Origin: Ruminococcaceae bacterium UBA6842
GTDB lineage: Bacteria > Bacillota > Clostridia > Oscillospirales > Acutalibacteraceae
DNA: 30,508 nucleotides
Direction: 5' to 3'
Assembly (NCBI GenBank): GCA_002451855.1
Contig: DKDS01000002.1
Location: 1 to 30,508, forward strand
Below are positions 1 through 7,902 of this stretch, in pieces. The position numbers and the translations under genes were made by a program. Position 1 is the stretch's first letter. The number at the start of each line of letters is the position of its first letter. Below the pieces are notes generated by a model, which saw only the letters and a program-made list of their open reading frames with translations, was not told the DNA's origin and searched no databases.

Positions 1-1378
1 TTACATTGCTTACAAACTCTTCGGTTTGCGAAACGCATCTTCCGATATATTTTACGGGGTCAAGCTCGCTTAAAATCTCTTCCTTTGTAAGCGGTATTCT
101 GTCATCCGCCGCAATCTTGTCTATAAGGTCGTTGCGCTTACCCTCAAGCTTTACCTTTGCCGCCGCCTCATGCGAATATACCCTGATAATCTCGTGAAGC
201 TGCTGACGGTCGCCGCCGCGTTTTACCGATTCCATCATTATGTTTTCGGTAGCCATAAACGGCAGCTTTTCCATTACACGCTTTTTAATAACATTCTCGT
301 ATACTACCATTCCCGAGGTTACATTTATGTATATGTTAAGTATTGCGTCCACAGCCAAAAACGCCTCGGCAACCGAAATCCTTTTATTGGCGCTGTCGTC
401 AAGCGTGCGCTCAAGCCATTGTGTTCCGGCGGTCATTGCGGGATTTACCGCGTCGGCAATCACATATTTTGAAAGTGCGGAAATGCGTTCGCACCTCATC
501 GGGTTGCGTTTATACGGCATTGCCGAGGAGCCTATCTGCTTTGTGCCGAACGGTTCCTCCATTTCTTCAAACGATTGGAGCAGTCTCAAATCATTTGAAA
601 ACTTGTATGCGCTTTGTGCAAAGCCCGAAAGCACCGAAAGAAAATACGAATCGATTTTTCTTGAATAGGTCTGTCCCGAAACCGGCACGCACCCGTCAAA
701 GCCCATTTCCTTACATATAAGCTCTTCAAGCCTTACTACCTTTTTTTCATCTCCGCCGAAAAGCTCCATAAAGCTTGCCTGCGTACCCGTAGTTCCCTTA
801 GAGCCTAAAAGCTTAAGCCTTGAAAGCTGATATTCGAGATTTTGGGTATCCTCGGAAAGCTCATAAGCCCAAAGTGTTGCCCGTTTACCTACGGTTGTAA
901 GCTGAGCCGGCTGAAGATGCGTATAAGCAAGGCAAGGAAGATTTTTGTATTTAAGCGCAAATTCAGAGAGATTTTTAAGCACCGCCGCCGCCTTTTTCTG
1001 AATTAAAAGAGACGCTTCCCTTAAAATTACAATATCGGTATTATCGCCTACATAACAGCTTGTAGCGCCCAAATGGATTATCGGCTCGGCCTTCGGACAC
1101 TGCACGCCGTATGCGTACACATGGGACATAACATCGTGTCTTACTTCCCTTTCCCTTGCCTCCGCGACATCGTAATTAATATCGTCCCTGTGCGCTTCCA
1201 TTTCGGCAATCTGTTCATCTGTAATGTTAAGTCCCAGTTCCTTTTCCGCCTTGGCTAAGGCTATCCACAGCCGTCTCCATGTGCGGAACTTGAAGTTCTG
1301 AGAAAAAATATACTGCATTTCCTTTGAAGCGTATCTTGTAGATAGCGGCGATATGTACATATCTCTACTGTCGGGCAT
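1..1378 (-). CDS. purB: Adenylosuccinate lyase (partial, C-terminus off the left edge)
   Basis: Cleaves SAICAR to AICAR plus fumarate and adenylosuccinate to AMP plus fumarate in purine synthesis; cytoplasmic, normally a homotetramer. The minus-strand reading starts at ATG 1378 (MPDSRDMYISPLSTRYAS), with AAGGAG 8-9 bases upstream, and stays open for 459 codons to base 2. The fumarase/aspartase-superfamily signature GSSAMPYKRNP is at residues 283-293, and the earlier conserved blocks GATSCYVGDNTD and THLQPAQ are present. The family is usually about 475 residues, so only some 15-20 codons are missing; this is truncation by the window and not a broken gene. It is the third gene of a minus-strand run after the YfhO-like protein and the hydrolase, 22 bases after the hydrolase stop, so it is probably co-transcribed. 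Identity is secure from the signature. Confidence 0.97.
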   Translation of the reverse strand, partial: MPDSRDMYISPLSTRYASKEMQYIFSQNFKFRTWRRLWIALAKAEKELGLNITDEQIAEMEAHRDDINYDVAEAREREVRHDVMSHVYAYGVQCPKAEPIIHLGATSCYVGDNTDIVILREASLLIQKKAAAVLKNLSEFALKYKNLPCLAYTHLQPAQLTTVGKRATLWAYELSEDTQNLEYQLSRLKLLGSKGTTGTQASFMELFGGDEKKVVRLEELICKEMGFDGCVPVSGQTYSRKIDSYFLSVLSGFAQSAYKFSNDLRLLQSFEEMEEPFGTKQIGSSAMPYKRNPMRCERISALSKYVIADAVNPAMTAGTQWLERTLDDSANKRISVAEAFLAVDAILNIYINVTSGMVVYENVIKKRVMEKLPFMATENIMMESVKRGGDRQQLHEIIRVYSHEAAAKVKLEGKRNDLIDKIAADDRIPLTKEEILSELDPVKYIGRCVSQTEEFVSNV

Positions 1379-1400
1379 AAAAATTCTCCTTTTTAAAAAG

Positions 1401-2093
1401 TCATAATCTGTTTTGGGTCTTTAAAAAATTCTCGACCGCACTGTTAAATTCCTCTGCCCTTTGCGCGGGAAGAGAATGTCCGCCCCGTATGAATTTAAGG
1501 GTCGAGCAGGGCAGGCTTTTTGCTATAAGACAGGTGTGCGATTTTTTAATAACATCATGCGTTCCCGCAATTACAAGCACGGGAACCGTAACGGCTTTAA
1601 GTTCCTCGGGCATTATATGCGGCTCGTTTACCATAAGACCGAGAATCTCGGCGTTTGCCGCGGCAGTGCGGCTTTTTGCGGCAAATAATTTTGCAAGTCT
1701 GTACCCCAGCTCCACGGGTATCTGAAAATACCGTTTTACGCCGTCGGGTGAAATATTCCCTCCGCAAAGAACTGCCTTTTCAACCATTTCCGTGTGCTTA
1801 AGCGCAAAGTAGAGCGCTATGCCGGCGCCGTCCGAAAAGCCTATTATATGCGCCTTCTTTATACCGTGTTCAAGCATAAAAGCATACAGGTCATCGGCAA
1901 AGCTTTTAAGCGAAAATTCACCGTCTCCCCTTTCGGATTTACCGTGACCCCTTGTATCGAGCGCATACACCCTGTAATGCTTTGAAAAATATTCTGTCTG
2001 CCGTCTAAAGTATTCACTGCTTTCTCCGTTGCCGTGCAGGAGGATAAGCGGAAAACCGTCGCCTTTGCAAATGAAATTAAGCCTTATATCCAA
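1401..2093 (-). CDS. Alpha/beta hydrolase fold protein
   Basis: A small single-domain serine hydrolase of the alpha/beta fold; substrate unknown. Counted from the TTG at 2093 (230 residues), the oxyanion-hole motif HGNG is at 20-23, the nucleophile elbow GFSDG at 85-89 (Ser87), the acidic residue in GTHD at 180 and the catalytic His in GGHS at 206. The full triad is therefore visible. The reading frame is also open upstream to an ATG at 2117 and a TTG at 2123, which would overlap the YfhO-like gene. I prefer TTG 2093 because AAGGAG lies 9 bases before it, directly over the upstream stop codon, whereas the upstream starts have no ribosome site. There is no signal peptide, so it is probably cytoplasmic. 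Its place between a membrane glycosyltransferase-like gene and purB gives no clear clue to substrate. Confidence 0.88.
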   Translation of the reverse strand: MDIRLNFICKGDGFPLILLHGNGESSEYFRRQTEYFSKHYRVYALDTRGHGKSERGDGEFSLKSFADDLYAFMLEHGIKKAHIIGFSDGAGIALYFALKHTEMVEKAVLCGGNISPDGVKRYFQIPVELGYRLAKLFAAKSRTAAANAEILGLMVNEPHIMPEELKAVTVPVLVIAGTHDVIKKSHTCLIAKSLPCSTLKFIRGGHSLPAQRAEEFNSAVENFLKTQNRL

Positions 2094-2106
2094 AAAAGCC
2101 TTCTCC

Positions 2107-4716
2107 TTACTTATCATCGTCAAGGAAATCGGAATCTATTTTAAAACCGCCGTCAAAACCGTTTTCTATGTGCGGAATTTCTATTTCCGTATCGTCGTCA
2201 AGTATACTTTCCTTTACAGTGTCGGGGAAGCGTTCGGCAAGTATTTTCCGTGTATCCTTACGGTCCTCAAGACGCCATTTTGAAATCAGCATATCACCCT
2301 CGGGATAATAATTATCAGATGGATGTTTTTTACTGTAAACAGAGAATATCAGCATATAAAGCAGTAACACCGCGCAGGCGCCGCCCGTTATAATAAGTCC
2401 GTTTGCAAGACCGGGCGTTCTGTATTCAAAGCGGATACTGCTTGTACCCTTACCGACCTTTACCGCCATAAATCCGACATTTACCTTTTCAATCTCGGCA
2501 GGCTCGCCGTTTACATAAGCGGTCCACCCCTCGTCATACGGTACGGAGAAAAAGACCAAGTCGTCATTATCTCTCTTTACCTCTGCCGAAAAGCCGGTAT
2601 TGTCTCGTTTAAATGAAATTGCCGCGGTTTCCTTTAGCTGCTCGCAGTCGTACTCCATAGCCCCATCCGTAAGCGAAAGCGTAGTACCCGTTTCATAATC
2701 GTACGGCGGCTCTTCAAGCGTTTCAATATTTGTAAGAATATTTCCGTATTTCTTAATCTGTTCGTCATCGAGCAAAATCGCTTTAAGCATAAGCTGTGTG
2801 CGGTTTGATTTTGAGTACGAGTCACAGAAATCATAGCTCATATAGTATTTATACGAAAAGCCGTACGGCACATAATTATTGTTTTCGTAAATATAATACC
2901 CGCCGCTTGTTTTAACATATTCGTACCCTGTCATACGGGGCTCGTCGTCTTCGTCAAGGAAGCTTTCGCCGCCCTTGCGGTTTAAAAGGTATTTAACCGA
3001 CAGAAGCGGACGGAGTGCCGCCTGCTTTGTATCGGGTCTGCTTCCGACACTGCGCTCTATACCGATATAATCGTAAAAATCAAAAATTGATTTCGGCACT
3101 ACCGAGTGAAAAGCGTTAATTCCCGGAAGACCGAGATACATAGAGGTATTGTCCACCCCGTCATAGACATCAACACGGTAGTTATCGCTCTTTTCAAGGT
3201 CAACACTGCCCTCGATAAGCTGATCTATCATAACGGACTTAACATCGTAGGAATGTGACCTGCCGCAGGCTATGAAAAAGTTGCCGTAAACCGCGGATAT
3301 AATACAGACGCAGGTTACAGCGCCCTTATAAAAGCCCTGTCTGTCGGTTTTAAGCGTTTTAAGCAGCATACCGAGAATTATAAGACTTATCACGGCTATG
3401 GCGCAGGTTATCCAATAACGGAAAAGGTACATTCCGTCGTCGCTCTGCGAATAAAGACCGAAAATAAGCTTATCGTCCGAGTCCTTCTGCGGGAAAAAGC
3501 CTATTACAAGGGTTATGGCAATCGTTATACCCGTAACCCACTTGTATGCCGAGGACCAATTAACGCTGTTATCCTCTGCCGCCATAACGGTGGCAAGGCA
3601 CATCATAAGTATCGGCATATAGAACCATCTTGCGTAATAAGAGGTATTGAATGCGTAAAACGCGCTGTTGAGTATAGGTACCATAGACATAAATATGCAT
3701 ATGCCGATTACCCTTTTAAGCCAGCTACCCTTACGGTTTGAAAACCACGCAAAAACGCCGACCATACTGAACACCGGCAGCCAGCCGCCGAGCGATGACC
3801 ATTTAACATTCGCCGACGGGAAAAATACGGGTCTTGCGGGAATATCCGGCGGAAAGAAGAAGCATTCTATAATATTGCCGTATATCTGCTCCTTGCCGTA
3901 CATAATGGCGTTCCAGCCGAGGAGTATGCTTGATACCCGTTCGTTGCCGATAATCGCAAGTATGCTCGGCATAAGTAAAAACGCGGACAGCGCAAGACCG
4001 AGCACAGCCTCGAACACAAGCACAAAAAACCTTGACAGCTTCGGTCTTATCGCACCCGAGAAGAGCCGTACAAAGAAATATATAACCGTAAATACAACCA
4101 TTCCGAAGAAGAAGAAATAGTTCGTTACAGCGCAAAGCGCCACCGTAAGAGCGAAAACAAAGCGCCTGTTCTCCGTTATAAGCAGCTCAAGCGACAAAAG
4201 CAAAAGCGGAAAAACAATTATCGCCTCGTGGAAATGATTGAAGAATATATTATAAACCGAAAAGCCGGAAAACGCATAGAGAAGCGCGCCGAGCCTTGCC
4301 GCGGAAGGCGTGCGTGTAAACCGCCTTATATAGCAGTAGGAGGTAAATGCCGCACAGGCAAATTTAAGTATAAGAAGCGGCCCCATAAGGTACGGAACCA
4401 TCCAGTTCGGGAAAGGAATTGTAAGCCAGAAAAACGGACTTCCGAGCAGATAAAAGCTGTATGAGCCTATAAAATTGGCGCCGAGGTCGGTGGTCCAGCT
4501 CCAAAAGATATTTCCTCCCCTTACCGCCTTATGGCACTGCTGATAAAAGGGTATTTGCTGAACATTGAAGTCCCCGTAAAAGGTGAAATACCCCTCCCCC
4601 ATAATCATATACGGCACAAAAAGCGCCGCCGCCGTAACAAGCGCTATAACAAATGTAGAAAGGTATTTTTCCTTTTGGGGTCTTAAAGCAGTCAGCTTTG
4701 CCCGTGAAAATCCCAT
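2107..4716 (-). CDS. YfhO-family multi-spanning membrane protein (GT-C glycosyltransferase-like)
   Basis: An 869-residue polytopic membrane protein of the YfhO family. Members studied in Bacillus and Listeria (YfhO, GtlB) are needed to add sugars to lipoteichoic acid on the outer face of the membrane; the same type of role here is inference. Residues about 19-40 form the first helix, followed by the conserved outer loop with Asp49 (YGDFNVQQIPFY) and the block WSWTTDLGANF at 72-82. A dozen or so further helices follow. An extracytoplasmic beta-rich part with GWTAYVNGEP near 730 precedes a last helix at about 772-795. The final 74 residues form a hydrophilic, Asp-rich tail ending in DDDK, which looks extra to the family core. 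ATG 4716 has AAAAGGATG seven bases upstream. It heads the minus-strand run and has its own promoter overlapping that of yfbR. Confidence 0.9.
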   Translation of the reverse strand: MGFSRAKLTALRPQKEKYLSTFVIALVTAAALFVPYMIMGEGYFTFYGDFNVQQIPFYQQCHKAVRGGNIFWSWTTDLGANFIGSYSFYLLGSPFFWLTIPFPNWMVPYLMGPLLILKFACAAFTSYCYIRRFTRTPSAARLGALLYAFSGFSVYNIFFNHFHEAIIVFPLLLLSLELLITENRRFVFALTVALCAVTNYFFFFGMVVFTVIYFFVRLFSGAIRPKLSRFFVLVFEAVLGLALSAFLLMPSILAIIGNERVSSILLGWNAIMYGKEQIYGNIIECFFFPPDIPARPVFFPSANVKWSSLGGWLPVFSMVGVFAWFSNRKGSWLKRVIGICIFMSMVPILNSAFYAFNTSYYARWFYMPILMMCLATVMAAEDNSVNWSSAYKWVTGITIAITLVIGFFPQKDSDDKLIFGLYSQSDDGMYLFRYWITCAIAVISLIILGMLLKTLKTDRQGFYKGAVTCVCIISAVYGNFFIACGRSHSYDVKSVMIDQLIEGSVDLEKSDNYRVDVYDGVDNTSMYLGLPGINAFHSVVPKSIFDFYDYIGIERSVGSRPDTKQAALRPLLSVKYLLNRKGGESFLDEDDEPRMTGYEYVKTSGGYYIYENNNYVPYGFSYKYYMSYDFCDSYSKSNRTQLMLKAILLDDEQIKKYGNILTNIETLEEPPYDYETGTTLSLTDGAMEYDCEQLKETAAISFKRDNTGFSAEVKRDNDDLVFFSVPYDEGWTAYVNGEPAEIEKVNVGFMAVKVGKGTSSIRFEYRTPGLANGLIITGGACAVLLLYMLIFSVYSKKHPSDNYYPEGDMLISKWRLEDRKDTRKILAERFPDTVKESILDDDTEIEIPHIENGFDGGFKIDSDFLDDDK

Positions 4717-4745
4717 TTAAATACATCCTTTTAACAATTTAGTTA

Positions 4746-4773
4746 TTGCTATTATAACATTAAATGATATAAT
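4746..4773 (+). promoter_or_regulatory. Sigma-A-type promoter for yfbR-deoD-birA
   Basis: TTGCTA (4746-4751), a 16-base spacer and TATAAT (4768-4773) preceded by TG at 4765-4766, an extended -10. The predicted start near 4780 leaves a leader of about 17 bases that consists almost entirely of the ribosome site before the TTG start at 4797. Confidence 0.72.
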
Positions 4774-4779
4774 ATTCAA
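4751..4779 (-). promoter_or_regulatory. Sigma-A-type promoter for the YfhO-like gene
   Basis: On the minus strand a -35 box TTGAAT (4779-4774) and a -10 box TATAAT (4756-4751) are 17 bases apart. The predicted start near 4744 gives a leader of about 28 bases before ATG 4716. It is interleaved with the plus-strand yfbR promoter. Confidence 0.75.
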
Positions 4780-4796
4780 TAAAGGATGTGAATAAT

Positions 4797-5378
4797 TTGC
4801 AAAATCATTTTTTTGCCATGATGTCAAGAATGAAAAACATATACCGTTGGGGGCTTATGCGCAATACAAGGCGGGAAAATTTAAGCGAGCACTCGCTTGA
4901 AACCGCACAGATTGCCCATGCCCTTGCGCTTATCGGCAACAGAAGGTTTGGGAAGAATTATAACCCTTACTACGCCGCAACCGTGGCGGTTTACCACGAC
5001 AGCACAGAAATAATCACCGGCGATATGCCGACGCCTATAAAGTATTACAACGACGAAATAAAAACAGCCTACAAGCAAATAGAGGCGGCGGCGGAAAAAA
5101 CGCTTACCGATATGCTCCCCGAAGACCTAAAAAATGATTTTGCGGCGCTTTACAATCCCGACAGCGAAACCGAAAAAATAGTCAAGGCGGCGGATAAGCT
5201 TTCCGCGCTGATAAAATGTATAGAAGAGCTTAATATGGGCAATATGGAATTCAGTGACGCCAAGGACACCATAACAAAGGCTATAAACGATATGAACTGC
5301 CCCGAAGCCGACGCTTTTCTTACGGAATTTATACCGAGCTTTTCATTATCGCTTGATAAGCAAAGGAAGGAGAATTAA
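4797..5378 (+). CDS. yfbR: 5'-deoxynucleotidase, YfbR-type HD-domain phosphohydrolase
   Basis: Hydrolyses deoxynucleoside 5'-monophosphates to deoxynucleosides and phosphate; cytoplasmic, metal dependent. With a TTG start at 4797 the protein begins MQNHFFAMMSRMK, which lines up with the E. coli YfbR N-terminus (MKQSHFFAHLSRLK). It then shows the conserved Arg17-Trp18, His32, the His67-Asp68 pair of the HD motif and Asp76 before a TP pair. The sequence AAAGGATGTGA upstream pairs well with the 16S tail and gives sensible spacing to TTG, whereas the GTG at 4788 lies inside it. Length is 193 residues, close to the usual ~199. It is followed 2 bases later by deoD, which acts on the deoxynucleosides it makes, so the two form a salvage pair. 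Confidence 0.93.
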   Translation: MQNHFFAMMSRMKNIYRWGLMRNTRRENLSEHSLETAQIAHALALIGNRRFGKNYNPYYAATVAVYHDSTEIITGDMPTPIKYYNDEIKTAYKQIEAAAEKTLTDMLPEDLKNDFAALYNPDSETEKIVKAADKLSALIKCIEELNMGNMEFSDAKDTITKAINDMNCPEADAFLTEFIPSFSLSLDKQRKEN

Positions 5379-5380
5379 TT

Positions 5381-6109
5381 TTGTCTACACCTCATATTTC
5401 AGCCGAAAAGGGCGATTTTGCGCCCACTGTTTTAATGCCGGGGGATCCTCACCGCTCGGCTCTTATAGCAAAAAGCTTTTTAAAAGAAGCAAGACTTGTA
5501 AACGATGTCAGAGGAGTACAGGGCTACACCGGAATTTACAAGGGAGTTCCCGTATCGGTTATGGCAAGCGGAATGGGAATGCCGTCTATCGGCATTTATT
5601 CCTATGAGCTTTTTAATTTTTACGGGGTTGAAAACATAATAAGAGTAGGCTCCGCCGGTTCCTACAACAAAAATGTCAAGGTGCGTGATATTGTTATAGC
5701 CGAAGGCGCCTGCACCGACTCGGCGTATGCCGAGCAGTTCGGTCTGCCGGGCAGCTTTGCGCCGATTGCCGATTTCACGCTTTTAGAGGCGGCGGTAAAA
5801 AACGCCAAGGCGGCAGGTCTTAGCTACCATGTGGGAAATGTAGTATCAAGCGACAGATTTTACGGCGACACAAACGGACTTCCCGAAACAAATCAGCCGC
5901 AGCGGCTTTGGGGCAAAATGGGCGTTCTTGCCGTTGAAATGGAAGCGGCGGCGCTTTATATGAACGCCGCCAGAAGCTCAAAAAGGGCGCTCGCAATATG
6001 TACCGTGTCGGACTCGCTTATAACGGGAGAAGCCCTTTCGGCAGAGGAAAGACAGTCCTCATTCACCGAAATGATGCGGCTTTCGCTTGAAACCGCGGTT
6101 TCGGTTTGA
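5381..6109 (+). CDS. deoD: Purine-nucleoside phosphorylase, DeoD type
   Basis: Converts purine (deoxy)nucleosides plus phosphate to free base and (deoxy)ribose-1-phosphate; hexameric cytoplasmic enzyme. The 242-residue product has His5, the phosphate-binding GDPHR at 21-25, Arg44, RVGSAGS at 88-94, the nucleoside-binding VEMEA at 185-189 and the SD pair at 210-211 that holds the catalytic Asp. The residue after that pair is Ser, where many homologues have His. The start is TTG 5381 with AAGGAGA seven bases upstream; there is no closer ATG that would keep the N-terminal His. It lies 2 bases after yfbR and 12 bases before birA, so it is very likely co-transcribed with both. Function follows from the direct yfbR neighbour and the intact motifs. 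Confidence 0.96.
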   Translation: MSTPHISAEKGDFAPTVLMPGDPHRSALIAKSFLKEARLVNDVRGVQGYTGIYKGVPVSVMASGMGMPSIGIYSYELFNFYGVENIIRVGSAGSYNKNVKVRDIVIAEGACTDSAYAEQFGLPGSFAPIADFTLLEAAVKNAKAAGLSYHVGNVVSSDRFYGDTNGLPETNQPQRLWGKMGVLAVEMEAAALYMNAARSSKRALAICTVSDSLITGEALSAEERQSSFTEMMRLSLETAVSV

Positions 6110-6121
6110 CGGTGGCGCCGT

Positions 6122-7093
6122 ATGACTGTTAAAGAAAGACTTTTGCCAATGCTGTTTGAAAGCAAGGACAGGTTTATTTCAGGCGAAGAGGCGGCGGAAA
6201 AACTGGGAGTAAGCCGCACGGCTGTGTGGAAAGCCATAGCGTCGCTTAAAGAGGACGGTTATAAAATCACAGCCGTCACAAATAAAGGCTACCGCTTAGA
6301 GGATGACTGCGATGTTCTGAGCAAAGCCGAAATTGAAAGGCTTATCGGTCCTCTTGCGGACAGGCTTACTATAACCGTAAAACAGACCGTGACCTCAACA
6401 AATGCGGTATTAAAGGAAAAAGCAGACGAACTTCGTGAAGGCACTGTGCTTATAGCGGCAGAGCAGACTACGGGCAGAGGAAGATTTACAAGAAAATTCT
6501 ATTCGCCGTCGGGCAGCGGAATTTATATGAGCATATTTTTGCGCCCCTCTCTTTCCGCCGCGGATTCGGTGCTTATAACAACCGCGGCGGCGGCGGCGGT
6601 CGCTCTGGCAGCCGAAGAGCTGAGCGGCAAAAAAACCGGAATTAAATGGGTAAACGATGTGCTTATCGGCGGCAAAAAAATATGCGGTATTTTAACCGAA
6701 GCGGCGCTTGATATAGAAAGCGGCAGGCTTAACTATGCCGTGCTCGGAATAGGCCTTAACGCATACGAGCCGGACGGCGGCTTCCCCGATGAAATAAAGG
6801 ACATTGCCGGCGCAATATTCGAAAAAAAAGGCAGCTCGCTTAAAAATCAGCTTGCCTCAAAGGTTCTTACATACTTTTTCCGATTTTACGATACGCTTGA
6901 GAAGCGTGATTTCCTTAAAATTTACAGGGAACGAAGCATTGTTACAGGCAAAAAAATTCTTGTTGTATCCGCCGATAAAAAAATTCCGGCTACGGCAATA
7001 GGGATAGACGAAGACTGTCGGCTCGAGGTTTTGTATGACGACGGCAGAAAGGAATTTCTTTCCTCGGGAGAAATCAGCACAAAACTTTTGTAA
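6122..7093 (+). CDS. birA: Bifunctional biotin-protein ligase / biotin operon repressor
   Basis: Activates biotin with ATP and joins it to a lysine of biotin-dependent carboxylases; with its DNA-binding domain it can also repress biotin genes. The order of domains in the 323 residues is an N-terminal winged helix (about 1-62, recognition region EEAAEKLGVSRTAVWKAI), the central ligase with the biotinyl-AMP loop GRGRFTR at 118-124 and KWVND at 175-179, and a small C-terminal SH3-like domain from about 274. The ligase loop differs from the common GRGRRGR form but keeps the key glycines and arginines. ATG 6122 has GGTGG at 6111-6115. It is the third gene of the yfbR transcript; no biotin gene or recognisable BirA operator is in this window. 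Confidence 0.95.
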   Translation: MTVKERLLPMLFESKDRFISGEEAAEKLGVSRTAVWKAIASLKEDGYKITAVTNKGYRLEDDCDVLSKAEIERLIGPLADRLTITVKQTVTSTNAVLKEKADELREGTVLIAAEQTTGRGRFTRKFYSPSGSGIYMSIFLRPSLSAADSVLITTAAAAAVALAAEELSGKKTGIKWVNDVLIGGKKICGILTEAALDIESGRLNYAVLGIGLNAYEPDGGFPDEIKDIAGAIFEKKGSSLKNQLASKVLTYFFRFYDTLEKRDFLKIYRERSIVTGKKILVVSADKKIPATAIGIDEDCRLEVLYDDGRKEFLSSGEISTKLL

Positions 7094-7097
7094 ATGC

Positions 7098-7126
7098 TTG
7101 CAAAATATAAGCCGATATGATATTAT
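7098..7126 (+). promoter_or_regulatory. Sigma-A-type promoter for the Wzz/BY-kinase pair
   Basis: TTGCAA (7098-7103), a 17-base spacer and TATTAT (7121-7126), starting only a few bases after the birA stop. It separates the following pair from the yfbR-deoD-birA unit, although no terminator lies between them. Confidence 0.72.
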
Positions 7127-7161
7127 TATGTAAAAGTATCGTCAAATCAAAGGAGAACAAA

Positions 7162-7866
7162 ATGCCAGAGGATAATAACAGCAACGGTATAAATAACAAG
7201 CTTAATATAAAAGATATAATGCTTACGGCGCTTAACAGATGGTACATACTGTGCGCTGTTCTCGCGGTTTGCACGGTTGTCACGCTGATTTATTCATATT
7301 TTGTGGTCACGCCGCTTTACAACTCTACGGGCAAGATATATCTTATGAATAAGGACAGCGAAAAAATAAGCACCGGCGAAATAGCGGTATCATCATATCT
7401 GACAAAGGACTATGAAAATCTTATTACCGACCGCGTTGTGCTTGATGAGGTCTCGGACAGGCTCGGCAACAAGTATTCGTACGCAGAGCTTAAAAACGCC
7501 GTCAGCCTTGTAAATCCGGAGGACACCCGTTTTCTTGAAATAACCGTAACAACAGCGAGTCCGACCGATTCCAAAAAAATCGTAGACACGGTATGCACCG
7601 TAGCTCAGGAAAAAATAATCGAGCTGCTCGGCATTGACCGCGTAACAATTATAAGAAACGGCAGCATTTCAAAAACGCCGTGTGTACCGAATGTAAAGGC
7701 AAATCTTGTTAAAGCGTTTGCAGTGGGAATTTTGCTTTACATAGCGGTTATTGTCGCCTTAGTGATGCTTGACGACAAAATCACAACGTCTGAGGATGTT
7801 GATAAATATCTCGGAATAAGCGTTCTCGGAAATATTCCGTATCAGAATAAGGCAAAATCAAAGTAA
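7162..7866 (+). CDS. Wzz-domain chain-length / BY-kinase modulator membrane protein (YveK/CapA-like)
   Basis: A polysaccharide co-polymerase-type membrane protein that in related systems sets polymer length and activates the partner tyrosine kinase. The 234-residue product has a short cytoplasmic N-terminus, a first helix at about 27-49, an external coiled/mixed domain, a proline-containing segment near 171-177 and a second helix at about 182-203. Then comes the typical short cytoplasmic tail EDVDKYLGISVLGNIP, which in CapA/YveK-type proteins contacts the kinase. The start at ATG 7162 is chosen because AAAGGAGAA is 5-13 bases upstream; the longer frame from 7117 overlaps the promoter. It is followed 36 bases later by the kinase gene, as expected for the split Firmicute arrangement. 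No glycosyltransferase or polymerase gene is nearby. Confidence 0.88.
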   Translation: MPEDNNSNGINNKLNIKDIMLTALNRWYILCAVLAVCTVVTLIYSYFVVTPLYNSTGKIYLMNKDSEKISTGEIAVSSYLTKDYENLITDRVVLDEVSDRLGNKYSYAELKNAVSLVNPEDTRFLEITVTTASPTDSKKIVDTVCTVAQEKIIELLGIDRVTIIRNGSISKTPCVPNVKANLVKAFAVGILLYIAVIVALVMLDDKITTSEDVDKYLGISVLGNIPYQNKAKSK

Positions 7867-7902
7867 ACTTTTATGTGGCATTAATTTGCCGGAAAGGCGT
7901 AT

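Noticed and set aside
7117..7161. Upstream extension of the Wzz-like protein to 7117
   Set aside because: These codons overlap the promoter -10 and the ribosome site of the ATG at 7162.
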